Notes: a model not told the origin generated them from the letters alone. Numbered from the stretch's first letter, positions 46,289-58,257 are shown. The stretch is 64,000 nt of DNA from Pyrenochaeta sp. MPI-SDFR-AT-0127 (GCA_020747015.1 JAGTJM010000072.1:1-64000); one strand, 5' to 3'. Made by a program: numbers and translations.

Positions 46289-48393
46289 CTAGAAATTCAT
46301 CAAATCTGACAAATGTTAGCAAGCTCTTCAAGTTTCTCGTAATGAGTACGTGTAAGTTTGAACTTACCTCTTCCAAAAAGCGCCCTCTTGGTCCAATCCA
46401 TCGCCAGTAAACAGCGCGTCCTAAAGCTCACGCTCTGCGCAAAATATACGCCTCTCCACAGGTACACCGCTAGTAACCCTCCGCTCAAACCGTATCCATT
46501 ATAATCAAAGATGGCTGCATTCCCAATGTAGGCGAGACTGCCCAGATGCTTATACTCAAAAGCCTTGTACACAGCATCATCAATGTCACCATAGTCCATG
46601 TTGTTGAGGGCCATGCCGGGTGCAGCTTGCGCAATCTTGTTGAACTTGCGGCCTAGGTATTGACCTTGTTGATTAGCGCGTTGTGCGGTCGCGGGGAGTG
46701 AGGTGAGTTTGGAGTCGATTTGGAAAAGGAGCTCTCTCAACTCGCCAAAATCGAGAGTGCCGGAGTTATCCTTGTCGTACTGCTCGAATAATCTGTCTAG
46801 CCGTCTGAGATGATTCGCTGATTGTGGGAAACGTTGCTTCACCCGTTTCGCGACGCTGCGCCAGTCTTGGTACGAGATGTGTAGCGATTCGGGGTCCTTG
46901 CCCTTCTCCCAGGCAGTGGTGCGCAGAAAATTAACAATGTGATCTGAGACGTTGTTCTGGACAGTGGCGCAGTCGCCGATGGCGTAGACGTCACCTAGTG
47001 GTGAGCCATTTAAGCGCAGATGGGTATCAGTTTCGAGAGCATGCTTGTTATTTTGACCGTCCAATTTAGCGGCGAGGCGCTTGCAAAAGTCAGTTTGAGA
47101 GACGCCAGTGGACCAGAGGCAAAAGCCCATTGGGATTTCTTTTGTGACGACCTTGTCGTTCTCGTCCTTTTGCGAGTAGAGAATCCTGTCCGCTTGGATT
47201 TCTTTGACACGCGAATTGGTCTGTATGTCGACCTCGTCGTGTGCGAATCGCTTCTCAGCGTACTCAGACAAGGCTTCATCGTAGGTGTTGAGAATGTGAC
47301 TTCGCGATTGAATGACATGGACGGAGATTTCGTTGCGCAAAATCTTTGGATAGAGCTTGCAAAGGTCCTCGTTGAGCATGTCAAAAAGCTCTGCGGCAAA
47401 CTCGACGCCTGTTGGTCCACCACCACAAACAACGAAGGACAGCAACCTTCGCCTTTCCTCATCAGAGGTAGTGGGCAGACAGGCGCTTTCCAGATTTCGA
47501 ACGACTTGATTTCGAATCAAGCGGGCATCGCTAATGTCCTTTAGAAAGTGACAGTATTCGAGGCCCTTGACACCGTGTGGGTTTGTGACGGAGCCAACGC
47601 CCACTACCAGCTTGTCATATGGAACGTAGAATCGTTGCTCCTGGCCATTGGCATCGACGGCCGAACACTCGATGAGCTTCTCTGACAATTCGACATCCTC
47701 GGCCTTTGCCTTGAGGAAATGCCCACGCACTCTTCTGACAATCTTGCGAACCGGTTCCACGAGCGATCTCAGCTCCAAAGTTCCCACCGTCGCCGACGGC
47801 AGCATGGGCGTGAACAAAAACGTGTTGGATGGTGAGATGACGGTGACGTGATAGTCGTCTGGGTTCAGCTGCTTCAAGAGCGCCACGCTGCCCCATCCCG
47901 TGCCGAGTATGACCAGCTTCGGCTTGTGCTTGCAGGCCTTGTTCTCCGGGCTGTCATCGTCGTCTACAAAGTGGTTGGCAATGGGCAAGTTCTTGGGTCC
48001 GCCTCGCTGGGGGTTCAATGCGAGCTCCGACACGGGTATGTCTGTTGCGATGGGATCGTCGTTGTATGTGGTGGCATCGTACACGAAGAAGGCGACCACC
48101 AAGCCGCCCGTTACGGCGACAAAGGTACCGAAGATGGCTGCTGTCCTATACGCATAACGTACGAAGCGCGACTTGGTCACGGGCAGCGGCGCCGTTGATA
48201 TGGATCGTATTATCGGCGACCTGGACTTGTTGAACCGCGACGTTTGCAGGCCGGCTGAGCGTGCGGGAGATCCATGGCCGAATGATGCGTGGAATGGCCG
48301 TGCCGATGGCCGTGCCAGTCTTCTGCAAAGAGTTGAGGCTCTTGTAGGGTTGCTATATGCACGCGACAGCGTTGCTGTCTGTCGTGGCAGCAT
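46289..48393 (-). CDS. Mitochondrial external alternative NADH dehydrogenase with EF-hand
   Basis: Exons 48393-46368 and 46305-46289; intron 62 bp; 680 residues. The 17-nt last exon adds the typical C-terminus GRDLMNF. The ATG at 48393 starts an Arg/Ser-rich mitochondrial presequence (MLPRQTATLSRAYSNPTRAS), followed by a membrane span (IFGTFVAVTGGLVVAFFV). Two dinucleotide folds follow: LVILGTGWGSVALLKQL for FAD and FVVCGGGPTGVEFAAEL for NAD(P)H. A canonical EF-hand loop, DKDNSGTLDFGEL, sits between them and the C-terminal membrane-binding part. Type II enzymes of this kind oxidise cytosolic NAD(P)H at the outer face of the inner membrane and feed ubiquinone without pumping protons. The EF-hand implies calcium control. 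Confidence 0.93.
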
Positions 48394-48961
48394 TGCGGTG
48401 GGTCGCAGGCGGCGGCAGCCCAGAGACGCGAGGCCGGTGGAGTGGGTTAACAAAGGAAGCGCAATTGGTCTACTAACATGGGTAGGGCATAAGGGCAGCG
48501 GGTGAAGGACAAAAAAAAACGAGTGTTCCAAGGGGGGATCTTCTTGTGAATATGTTCAGGGTATGAGGGCTGAAGGTATCAAGAAAAGAGAAGTGTTTCC
48601 CAGTGCTCAGCTTTACGTCACCAAGCCATACGAGCTGGGGTCTTGTGGAGCTGAGGGCTGACACGCCCGCCCCTGGCAAAACCTTGCCGCTACGAGGCTT
48701 ACAAGGTACATCCGCATGGTCCCGTTTGGCTTAGTGATGCTTCTAATTATTGCATGTGCAAACATGGAACTTTTGTTGGCAACCGAACAATGTATATCGT
48801 CAAATGGCATATATTTTGGAAGCCACATGTTGACTCAGGGCTGCCCGAAACACAGAGAGCTCGACATCTTGGATATGTATTCGTACTAGTACAAAGCGCT
48901 CTCCCCCCGTCTTGCACCTACTTGTATCGGTGGCCTGCCCCGTGAAGCATTCATTGCTTGC
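48394..48961. other. Intergenic region between two mitochondrial-protein genes
   Basis: About 570 bp upstream of the NADH dehydrogenase and downstream of the Mdv1 gene, both on the minus strand. It contains a run of nine A near 48512 and pyrimidine-rich stretches. It should carry the dehydrogenase promoter. No other feature seen. Confidence 0.4.
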
Positions 48962-51102
48962 TTAGCAGGACCATACGCCAACAGTACCGTCCCTGCGGCC
49001 CTCCACCATGTACCCATCTTTTATCCGCACGCGCTCGATGATTGAATGTGTTTCAGCTTCCGATTCATCGACACCAACGCCAGGCCCGCAGTTCCAGTGT
49101 CGACCATCCGTCTTGTCATACACCTTGACCACATCTTCGCCGGCAGCAGACACAATGCGGCGCGCATCAAACATGACGCTGGTCACGGGATTGTCGTAAG
49201 CGTAGGCGTCGTGTATAGAGCCTGTGCGGAGGTCCCAGATCTATGCATATTAGCGTCTCGCATTACTTTGTACAGTCCTAGCCCTGGCTTACCCGAATGC
49301 TCCTGTCCACGCTCCCTGTGACAAGATGAACATCGTCAAATTGAAGGGCGGTGACTGGGCCAGTGTGGCCGACCAAACTACGATGCACCTGCCCGCTCCG
49401 CAGATCCCATAGCCTCACCATACCGTCCGCAGTGCCGCATGCCAGTGCAGCGTCGAAGACTTGTATGGCTCCGACAAAGTCTGCTGAAGCATCTGCAACA
49501 CGTCCAGTTTGTCGCCATGTGCTGTTTGTTGTGTTTGTCGCTGTTGCTTGTGCGGCCGCCCACAGCACATCGAGAGTCTGCACACACCGTCCTTTGACGA
49601 GATCCCATTGTCTCAGCGTCTTGTCCGCAGAGCCCGAAACCAAAGTATCGCCGCGGAAGTGTAATGCCGTAACTTCGTCGACATGTGATGCGAGCGAGAA
49701 AAGAGGGCAATCTTGCATGATTGTAGGTGGCGGTGCCGGAGGCGCATCGGCCGAGTTTTCGAAAGCTAGACCGTCGTCCTCTTCGTCGTCTTCGTCGTCT
49801 TCTTTGTTTATCCGGTTGTCCATAGGGGCGTATTCTGCCTTGCTCAGGTCCCACAGTCGTATGGAAGCGTCCTTGGACCCAGTTGCAACAATGTTCTCTT
49901 CCACTTGCAAGCAGCGCACCGAGGAGAGGTGGCCCTCAAGCATCCCCATGCAGCGCCCAGCATTTAGGTCCCACACTCTGACAGTGTCATCCAAAGCCGC
50001 AGTGACCAGTGTACCCCATGGTGCATCAAAGTCCATGGCTGTGATCGAGTCGGTATGCGCTGGCAGTTGCTTGATCATGGACCCTGATCCCAGGTGTTCG
50101 TGCAGTATGGGTATGGATATGCGCCGTGGCCTTCGCTTGTGCTTCGACCTGGGCGAAGACATCTTCTGGTAGATCGACTCGGACATGAAATCGTCTGACG
50201 CTCCGTCTTGCTCGACAGCTGTAGGCGAATCTGGCGGCTTTGGGGCCAAGGCGGCTGCATCCTCCAGCTCTTCTTGCAGATCCTCAATCTGGTTGTCCAC
50301 GCCCAACAGATCCTGCTCTAGCTCCGCCTCCTCAATCTCCAATCCTGCGAGGCGGTCCAGGACCATCTTGCGCATGGTGTTGAGGTTTGCGATCTTGTTG
50401 TCGATCTCGTGTATCTCGGCTACGCACATGTGCTTCCGCACGCCCATCATCTCCAGTCGATGGTCCATGCTGTGCTTCTGATTCCGCAGTTTCTGCATCG
50501 AGGGCGGCACGTTTGTATCGTCCTCGTCATCTCCACCGCCTATCAGCCTCTGCCCTCTCGCATTGTGCCTGCCATGCTTCTTCTGGTGGCTGCCAGGCTC
50601 GTCTGGCAGCGACGCCTGGAAGCCTTGGAACAGCGAGAACTCGTTGTTGTCTTCGGGAATATTGGCGAGGAAGTCGTCTGGTATGTACGCCAGGGCTCGT
50701 TGCTGGATCTCGGGGACGGATATCCGTGACCGCACGATTTCGCGAGGCGTGGTCTGGGCGAAGGAGAAGACAGATCGCTGCAGCATTGGCCGCCGCAGTT
50801 CGCGGTGGAGCTCGCCCAGGGCATTCTGATAGTGCTGGCTGACTCCTTCGGCGCCGATCAAGCTCCCAGCGGTGGCGGACACTTTCTTGCCGAATGCCTG
50901 CAAATGGCGCGTCTGGCGTATTGTTTTAGCATCACAGCATCAAGAAGCAGAGACCTTGCCGGTAAATATTGGGGGGGTAAAGTACATCGGGCAGCGCGTC
51001 CAAGAGGCTCCCTTCGTCATCGTCGTCTGGCGAGAGCCTGGGGCGTGGGCTCGTTGACCTCCCTCGTGACGGCGAGCCAGGGCGGTCAGGGGACGAGGCC
51101 AT
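48962..51102 (-). CDS. MDV1: Mitochondrial division protein Mdv1 (WD-repeat adaptor)
   Basis: Exons 51102-50986, 50912-49293 and 49240-48962; introns of 73 and 52 bp; all joins phase 0; 671 residues. Exon 1 is acidic and Ser/Pro-rich; exon 2 opens [20 protein letters not shown], the conserved Fis1-binding region. A long coiled coil lies at about residues 170-270 ([21 protein letters not shown], then [19 protein letters not shown]). Seven WD40 repeats follow, with motifs such as [27 protein letters not shown] and [10 protein letters not shown] poly-acidic insert interrupts repeat 2-3. Mdv1 bridges Fis1 on the mitochondrial outer membrane to the dynamin Dnm1 during fission. The downstream neighbour on the same strand is also mitochondrial. 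Confidence 0.92.
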
Positions 51103-51401
51103 GGGCACAGCTATGCGGGGCAGGGCGGGGAGGGGAAACAGAACAAGGCGCGAGCGTATCTCAGGCCATTGCCATTGTATCTTCGGATCCGGACTGAGGT
51201 TCGAAAAGTAACAGGTGAATCAGAGGCCAATGGGCGGTGAGCTTAGACGCTTCGGCGCTGGCCCTGCGTCATCCGCCGAAGCTCACAGTTCCCGAAAGCC
51301 GATGCTCGGGCATAGACTCTCATGGGCCTCGAGCTGAACCACAATGGCTTCAATTACGCTTGACCCTCTCTCTCTCACAATTTGGCATCCGTGGAGACAA
51401 G

Positions 51402-52303
51402 ATGGATGCTGCCATTGACCTTTCTGACGCCTCCAAGGCTCTGGACTTGGCGAATATCCGCTTCCAGCTCATGTATGGCGTTTTGTGAACGGAGCACAAC
51501 ATGCGGCGCTGACACTGGCAGACGACTGGAAGACACAATCACCTTCCACCTGATTGAGCGAGTCCAATTTCCGCTGAACAAGACCATCTACGTACCTGGT
51601 GGAGTAGACATTGGCAATAGCAGCCTGAGTCTATTCGACTGGATGCTCCGCGAGCAGGAACGTCTGCAGTCCCTCGTCCGCCGTTACCAGTCACCCGACG
51701 AGTACCCCTTCTTCCCAGATGCCCTCCAAGAACCCATTCTGGCCCCTCTAGAGTACCCTAGGATACTCTGGCCAAACAACGTCGTGGTCAACAGCCAGCT
51801 CAAGGATTGCTACATCAACCACATTCTACCTGTCGCCTGCATACAGACGGGCCGCGAGGACAGAGGAGAGTCACGCGAAAACTACGGGTCGGCAGCAACG
51901 TGCGATGTCCTGACAATCCAGGCCCTGTCGCGCAGGATACACTTTGGCAAATTTGTAGCCGAGGCCAAATTCCAGAAGGAACCAGAGCGCTTTGCAAAGC
52001 TAATCAAGGATGAAGATCGAAAGGGTATTGATGAGGCTATCACCAACGCTGCCGTAGAACAGAAAGTGCTGGAGAGGCTGCGACTCAAGGCGAAGACGTA
52101 CGGTACCGATCCCGACCTGGGAGCCAATGGCTCAGCCAAGGTCAACGCCGATGCCGTAGTAGCCATGTACAAGGTATGTCTGCTCTGTTTATCTGAAATT
52201 TCATTGCCTTAGCTGAAACCTGTAGGACTGGGTAATTCCCTTAACTAAGGAAGTCGAGGTTGAATATCTTATGCAGCGATTGAAGGGGACGCAGTGGGAG
52301 TAG
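51402..52303 (+). CDS. Chorismate mutase
   Basis: Exons 51402-51472, 51522-52173 and 52226-52303; introns of 49 and 52 bp; 266 residues, the usual length of eukaryotic chorismate mutase. Exon 1 (MDAAIDLSDASKALDLANIR) joins to RLEDTITFHLIERVQFPLNK, the conserved first helix. Later blocks are LFDWMLREQERLQSLVRRY, PDEYPFFPDALQEPILAPL, YGSAATCDVLTIQALSRRIHFGKFVAEAKF and the C-terminal EVEVEYLMQRLK. It converts chorismate to prephenate for phenylalanine and tyrosine, normally inhibited by Tyr and activated by Trp. It lies directly beside the quinate repressor gene, with which it converges. No other aromatic biosynthesis gene is present. Confidence 0.92.
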
Positions 52304-52986
52304 GCGTCCCCAGTGGCTGTCCTTGAAAGTATATGTATCACGAGCATTGTCCAATAAGGACTAAACAGATGATACCATCAACTTTGGATTGGCATCTCCC
52401 CCAATTGGGCACATGCTCACAAAACCACACTTGTTCCCTGCTAAGATGTACTCATGCCAGCCCAGCTCGCTCGGTGAAAATTATGTACAGGGACACTTTG
52501 CTGTGACATAGAAATAGCCTCTTTCAAGCAAGCATCATGGACCGCATTAATGTCCTCGAGCTTATAGCTGCATTGCGGATGCAATCCGACCCAATACACT
52601 GGGTCCAGAAAGACCTACGTGGCGAATGTAGCGAACGTGCCTAATTGTGGAGAATAAGAGCAATAATTGCTGATCGATGCTCTACAAGTATTGAAGATTT
52701 AAAGCCATTATTCCTTATGTCCGCTTACGTTCCTCTGAGCACGTTCATCGATCTGGTATTTTATTATGCTTGGTCTCTCCATGTTAATTTGAGGCTTTGG
52801 AACACTGTTGTCCGGTACAGGACATGCACGCATTAGTCCCCAAAATTTTTCTCTCCCGCTTTGCTACATGCTCATTAAAATATCCCTCGGTCCCCATCAT
52901 GCGTTGCTTCATATTCAATACCAAGAGCCCGGCCAATGGCTTCGAGCGTACTGGGTCTGCCGTGTTGCTCAATGTGGCAACAATTT
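52304..52986. other. Convergent intergenic region
   Basis: About 680 bp between the stops of the chorismate mutase and qutR genes, which face each other. It probably holds both 3' ends. No gene recognised. Confidence 0.45.
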
Positions 52987-55614
52987 CTATGGCTCCCGCT
53001 CGTCCATTGCTTCTAGCCGGGTACGTACCATGCTTGGATTGGACCGACCCTGCTCATCAGTCCAGCACCGAAGAACTTCTTCACGCATGATCCTGCGCGG
53101 CGCTCTCTTCCCCGTGAAAAGCTCGAATTGAGCGAAGCCTTGCTCCGGCAGAAGATCCAGACCATCTAGACAGATCCAAAATTTTGATGCTTCTTCACGA
53201 ATTTGTTTCGTTAAAGGTGTGTTTAGTGTTCGGTAAGCCAGTTCGATCACCACGCCGCCAGTAGGAGACTGCATCCACTTTGTCGGAAGTTTGAATTCAG
53301 GGGAAGGAAGGTTGCCTACCGGGTGCGTAGGTATGGCAGACACAATAACGGTAGGTGCACGGAGATCTTCTGGCCAAGGGTCATCCCTCGTCTCAAGAAT
53401 CCGAAATGTTGTCTTGGATCCTTGAACAAAGGATGGGAAAAGTTTAACTGCCGATGGGCTTGAAGTCAATTGGGTGAAGTACGTGACGAGAGTTCTGGCA
53501 TTCTCAAGGGTACGGTTGAAGACCACGATGTTTTTTATGCCGAGTTGCAACATTGCGTATATAGCTGCTCTGGCCATGCCTCCTGATCCAATAACAAGCC
53601 CGGAAGTAGTCGTTGGTCGAATAGCATTAGCTGGGGAAAGGCCTCTTCGGATACAAGATCGGATACCTATCCAGTCAGTGTTATCTCCGTATAGGGCCTT
53701 GACTGGCCCAGATTGATTGCGTTCTTGGAAAAGGTCGACATCATCAGCGTCAGGAATGCTGCCATCCTCGTTGACATGGCGAACAGGTATTAGTGTGTTG
53801 ATTGCCCCAATCGCCCTGGCATGTCGACTCAACGAATGAGTGAGAGAGATGGCATCGATCTTGAATGGTTGACTGACTGCAGTTCCGCCAAAGTTGGGTC
53901 TTCGCAGTAGCTCTCGTAGGCTACTGTCCAAAACTGTGGTTTGAACACGGTTGAAATGATGGGGCATACCGCATGCACGATATGCTGCGTTATGCATTGC
54001 GGGAGACAGACTGTACCCAGCAGCAGCCCCAATTACGTAAAACTCCATAGGATCATATGTAAATGAAGCGTACAAGATATGCGTAGCCTCCTGCACAGTC
54101 AGCCAGGACGTTTCAGGGTTGCGCTGTGCCTTTAGTTCGAAACCAGCACTTTTCCTCAAGGTCTCTGGAATGACAGGAGTAAGGACCTGATTGAAGCAGG
54201 CCGAGCGTCGACCGGCACGCCCAGTGTTGTAGCAGATCATCGGTATTCGCCGAGACTTGGCATAGATTGTATTCCTGAAACTCTGAATCGCAGCATTGTC
54301 GTCCATAAAGTTTGCAGGGCGTGTAAAGCGCACAAGGCTGCAGCCTAATCGCATTGCAGAGTCGTATTTTTCAAGCCAAAATGCATCGTACCAATCTACA
54401 GCTGCATGAAGATGGCCTATTATTTTCGTGGACCCCTGAGATGAGACGATGGCACGAATTAAGTCTTCATCCATGGTCAAATCGACCGTTGCAAATTCGG
54501 GCGCCATGCGCAGACCATGCCAGAGGCTGGCAAGATAAGATGTGTCGGAGTAACTCGCGCTCGTGGAAGCAGGCATGACGTGATAGATGATTGGCGTCAC
54601 TGTACTTCTCCGAACTCTAGATATGCTTTTGCTTATATCCTCAGCTTGGTCAATCGTAAGCTGTACAGGCTCAACGACTATCTCAAATGCATCACATCCA
54701 AATTCAAGCTCCTCAATATCGACATCCTTGGCAGTCAAATCTGAAAGCAGAACCTGCACTGCGCACGTGTAATTCCTCAACTCGAGAGCAATATACGAGA
54801 GCGGAAAATGGCCAGGGTCCAGTGGGGGGATCAGTCCTTTGACCTTGCTGTGCGTGTTATGGGGAGACAATACCAGCGATAAGAACTTGAAGAAAGTTCT
54901 TTCCGCTCTTTTCAGAGTCAAAAACGCTGGAACGGAGGATTGATGCGCGGGCGCCACGGAAAGATGAGTCGCAGTCGTTTCGGAGAGATTGTAGAATTCG
55001 TAATTTGAGCACCGGCGGAATACAGGGGTACTGAGAGCTGAGAGCTCGTGAAGCTTTGATTCCTCGGCCGTATCAAGGTACTGGTACACGCTGCGGAGAT
55101 CGCGCGTAACATGTATCACGGGATGTGTGATAGCAAACTCGCGCAACAGGGATTGGCAGCTCATATCCAGGGGAAATCCTCCATTGCAGACGATTATCGC
55201 GCCTTTATCGTAGGTCTGGAGGGCGTTACGCAAAACCTCTTCTTGTCGAAGGCTGCGGTTAGAAGACCCAAATTGTTTCCGGTATGTTGCCGTGGAGAAG
55301 CCTGTAGTATTGCAGAAAAGGTTCTCGATATCGACCACCCTTCTCCTACAAGCGACCGAAGCCATCATGGCTAAAGTTGCTTTGCCCGTCCCATGCATTC
55401 CAATGAGAACGATTGAGGCACTGGAGTCGAATATGCGGCGACATTCATATGGCGAGGCCTGCGCGGCTGGGCCGGGTGTCGAACGCCTCGAGTTCGTCAC
55501 ACTTCGTTGCTTCGGCGCAGGCGATGCTGGCAATGAAGCATAGCCATTCGCCGCCAAAGCCTCCTCACTCATGGTTGCGAAGGTCCGTTTCGTTCCGATG
55601 GTAACAGAAGCCAT
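52987..55614 (-). CDS. qutR: Quinate pathway repressor QutR (AROM-derived)
   Basis: Intron-less model of 875 residues from the ATG at 55614 (GCCATGG context); further in-frame starts exist at 55692 and 55572. The protein is built from three domains related to the C-terminal half of the pentafunctional AROM enzyme. First is a shikimate-kinase-like domain with P-loop GMHGTGKATL. Next is a type I dehydroquinase-like domain (STKIIGHLHAAVDW, then LGCSLVRFTRP). Last is a shikimate-dehydrogenase-like domain (YSLSPAMHNAAYRACG, AVSQPFKIDAI, GDNTDWIGI, VIGSGGMARAAIY). In LVRFT an Arg stands where AROM has the Schiff-base Lys, fitting a non-catalytic repressor. QutR is known to hold QutA inactive without quinate. 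It is divergent from qutA. Confidence 0.93.
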   Translation of the reverse strand: MASVTIGTKRTFATMSEEALAANGYASLPASPAPKQRSVTNSRRSTPGPAAQASPYECRRIFDSSASIVLIGMHGTGKATLAMMASVACRRRVVDIENLFCNTTGFSTATYRKQFGSSNRSLRQEEVLRNALQTYDKGAIIVCNGGFPLDMSCQSLLREFAITHPVIHVTRDLRSVYQYLDTAEESKLHELSALSTPVFRRCSNYEFYNLSETTATHLSVAPAHQSSVPAFLTLKRAERTFFKFLSLVLSPHNTHSKVKGLIPPLDPGHFPLSYIALELRNYTCAVQVLLSDLTAKDVDIEELEFGCDAFEIVVEPVQLTIDQAEDISKSISRVRRSTVTPIIYHVMPASTSASYSDTSYLASLWHGLRMAPEFATVDLTMDEDLIRAIVSSQGSTKIIGHLHAAVDWYDAFWLEKYDSAMRLGCSLVRFTRPANFMDDNAAIQSFRNTIYAKSRRIPMICYNTGRAGRRSACFNQVLTPVIPETLRKSAGFELKAQRNPETSWLTVQEATHILYASFTYDPMEFYVIGAAAGYSLSPAMHNAAYRACGMPHHFNRVQTTVLDSSLRELLRRPNFGGTAVSQPFKIDAISLTHSLSRHARAIGAINTLIPVRHVNEDGSIPDADDVDLFQERNQSGPVKALYGDNTDWIGIRSCIRRGLSPANAIRPTTTSGLVIGSGGMARAAIYAMLQLGIKNIVVFNRTLENARTLVTYFTQLTSSPSAVKLFPSFVQGSKTTFRILETRDDPWPEDLRAPTVIVSAIPTHPVGNLPSPEFKLPTKWMQSPTGGVVIELAYRTLNTPLTKQIREEASKFWICLDGLDLLPEQGFAQFELFTGKRAPRRIMREEVLRCWTDEQGRSNPSMVRTRLEAMDEREP

Positions 55615-55953
55615 GGCATATGGAGTCCCGGACCTGAATTGCAAGCTTCGAAGAAGTGAACGGCATTGCCTTGAGCATGGCATTGGCAACAATCGGTCGT
55701 GGCTTAGCGAGTCACGTGCGAGGGGTATAGACCACCTTTCCTGTGGAATAAGACTTTAACCGGCCTGCACGGGCCCTTACCCCAGCTTTTCGATCTCCTC
55801 ACGTCACAGCCGCAGCCGCATAGCTCTTTTGGTAAGCAATACAGAGAACCATGTTCGCATGCCCATTTCTCAGGTTTTCGTCGAGTTCTCTCTGTTGGTC
55901 AGGCTTGTCTTGATGAAGCCGAGGAATGTCCATGTCGAATCACAGCAATACCA
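55615..55953. promoter_or_regulatory. Divergent qutR-qutA promoter region
   Basis: These 339 bp lie between the outward-facing starts of repressor and activator. At 55745-55761 the sequence GGAATAAGACTTTAACC is an imperfect inverted repeat. It resembles the QutA/QA-1F consensus GGRTAARYRYTTATCC, with one extra base and a changed right half. If bound, it would allow autoregulation. This is an inference from the known consensus. Confidence 0.4.
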
Positions 55954-58257
55954 ATGCCTTCTCAAAGCGAAGGGAAACGCCGTTTAGCCACACAGGAAGT
56001 ACCCGTCAAACGATTCCGTGTATCAAGAGCGTGTGATCAGTGTCGTACTGCCCGCGAAAAGTGCGATGGAAATCAGCCAACATGTATGCCTTGCTTCGAA
56101 TTGAAGCGGTCGTGCACCTACACATCGAACCCCAGGAAGCGAGGTTTGCAGCCTGGTTACATACGCAGCCTCGAAACAACCCTTGCCTTTGTTTTCCAAC
56201 AAAGTTCGGAGATTGAAGCGTTGGTGAACAAACAGTTGGCTCAAGAAAACACCGTCTTACTTGCAAGGGGCACCAAAGAGTCTAATCAGTTACACAAGAG
56301 CTGGAGAAAAAGTCGGTTCTGCAGGGACGTCACCAAGGCATTATCCGGGGAACAAATCAATATCAAGGAAGACAGACTGCCAAGCTCTGACGACGAAAGC
56401 GAAGTCGATGTGGAGGATGCCAGCATCCTTCAAACTCTGCCAAGCGCTCAGCTTCAGGTAGAGGTAAGTTCCACCTCCGAATCGGTTCACCGTACTCTAA
56501 CAATACTTCTTGAATAGACTCCTTGGGCTGGTGATTCGAGTCTTATCCCACATAACCTGGAAGTACCGTCTCTCCCTGATCGGCGCCGTCCAATCCCTCA
56601 ACAATCAGTTTTGTCTCCACAGCTTACACCATTGCCTGCCGACTGCTGGAAACTTCTCGAGACCTACTCGTCCTATACGCAAAGTTGGCTTCCTATATGC
56701 GAAAAGTTGGATATTTTGAAGTTGTCATATTCTTATCCAGAGGAAGGCCTTGCTTTATCCCACGACATGCCTGATTCAGGTCATCATGCTGAAATGTGGA
56801 GCATATTCGCAGTTGGGTGTACTCATGACTCATCATACGTTACTGGAAACCCAGAAGCTCATCGCATATTGAACCCAAGGAAACTTTACGAAATCTCCAG
56901 ATTGCTAATTCCCAGTGAGTTGGGCAAGTTTGACCTCAACCATGTAAAGGCACTCCTCAACCTGGCGGTGTTCAACATCAAAAGGTCACTTCTTGACTCT
57001 GCGTGGCTTCTTGTTGGAGCCGCTTCTCGCATTTTCCTGACCATTAACACCATGTCAGAGGTGGCCAGTCCCAGACGGAAAATTGTCTTTGCAAGTTGTT
57101 TCTTGCTTGATAGTCTCCTTGCTTTGCACTTGAAACGGCGACCTTATCTTGATAAGTCTGACCTGGCATGGGTTGGCAAGATAGAGGAGGATGGTATGGA
57201 AGAATGGCAACCTTGGGGTGGAGAGCTTAATCGTGAAATGGTATCACAATCGAGATTGCCAACGCTAGCACTGAGTAGCTTCAACAATCTCTTGGAAATA
57301 GTCGATATTCTTGTGAGCACCACACAGCAACCAACTGCAAGAAACTTTCTCCACGAAATGATTGGTCGCCTCGAAATGTGGAAATCCTCGCTCCCGCCGA
57401 AGCTCGACTACATCCGATCCGACTCTGCCTCGACCCCGTTGACACCACCTGCAGTGTTGCTTCAGTTGACGTATCTAGCCACCGCTTTCGCTTTGGTTCC
57501 ATCTCAAGCCTGGCTCCAGCGAATATTAGAGTTGCTGGAAGTGCTTCGGACCCAGCTTGGATTCGCAAAGCTTCCATCAATCGTTATCTGCTTGTTGCAA
57601 AGCATCAAGAGATGCAGTGCCAGTTTGAATATAGACCAAGTGACACGAGCTCGGATGCAAAAACTATTCGCAAGTTTCGACCAGGCATGCTCTATCGTTT
57701 CTGAGGAGAATCTTGCATACCCACAAAGTACGCCAAATGCCATTGTAGGTACTTCTCCTGGTGTTACTTATGTACGAAATCGAGAGGTAGCACCAATTTC
57801 TCCTCAATCGTTTACTTCTCACATTGGCAAGCCTATTTCTGAGCGTTATCAGCCACCACTCGGTGCTTCTTCACTGCTCGATGACCTACTGCCAGATATG
57901 AATCCGAACCGCCAAGAACATCCATTGCAGTCTCTCACTTCTCATTCATTCGGTCTTCCTGCCAATGGTCCAGCAATCGAAGCACCGACATTCGATTCTC
58001 ATGATCCGTATAGTGCCTTCGTTTCGGGCGACTTGGAAAGCTTTTTTGACGAGCTTGCGTCCCTACATGGTGCGAAAAAGCTACAGAATCAGCCCCAATT
58101 CATGCAGAACTTGGGGTTTTCTTCCGAAGCAAGCATGGCCGACCTTCTGGCAGCAGATCCAGGCCGGTTCATGCCGCTCCCTTCGTCAAACCTTGGCCAA
58201 GAGAATAATGGCGAATCACCACATTTTTCCCTCAACAATTTTTACGATACTGGATGA
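55954..58257 (+). CDS. qutA: Quinate pathway activator QutA, Zn2Cys6 factor
   Basis: Exons 55954-56463 and 56518-58257; intron 54 bp (donor GTAAGT, branch TCTAAC, acceptor AATAG); 749 residues. The zinc cluster near residues 28-55 reads CDQCRTAREKC, then CMPCFELKRSC, giving C-x2-C-x6-C-x6-C-x2-C-x6-C. It is followed by PRKRGLQPGYIRSLE, the QutA/QA-1F linker and first helix. The middle has the fungal transcription-factor homology region (for example DSAWLLVGAASRIFLTI), and the C-terminus is rich in S, P and N with acids. QutA activates the quinate genes when quinate relieves QutR. It sits between qutR and qutC. Confidence 0.93.

Noticed and set aside
49351..50172. 273-codon plus-strand frame inside MDV1
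   Set aside because: Antisense shadow; the minus strand shows clear WD40 repeats.
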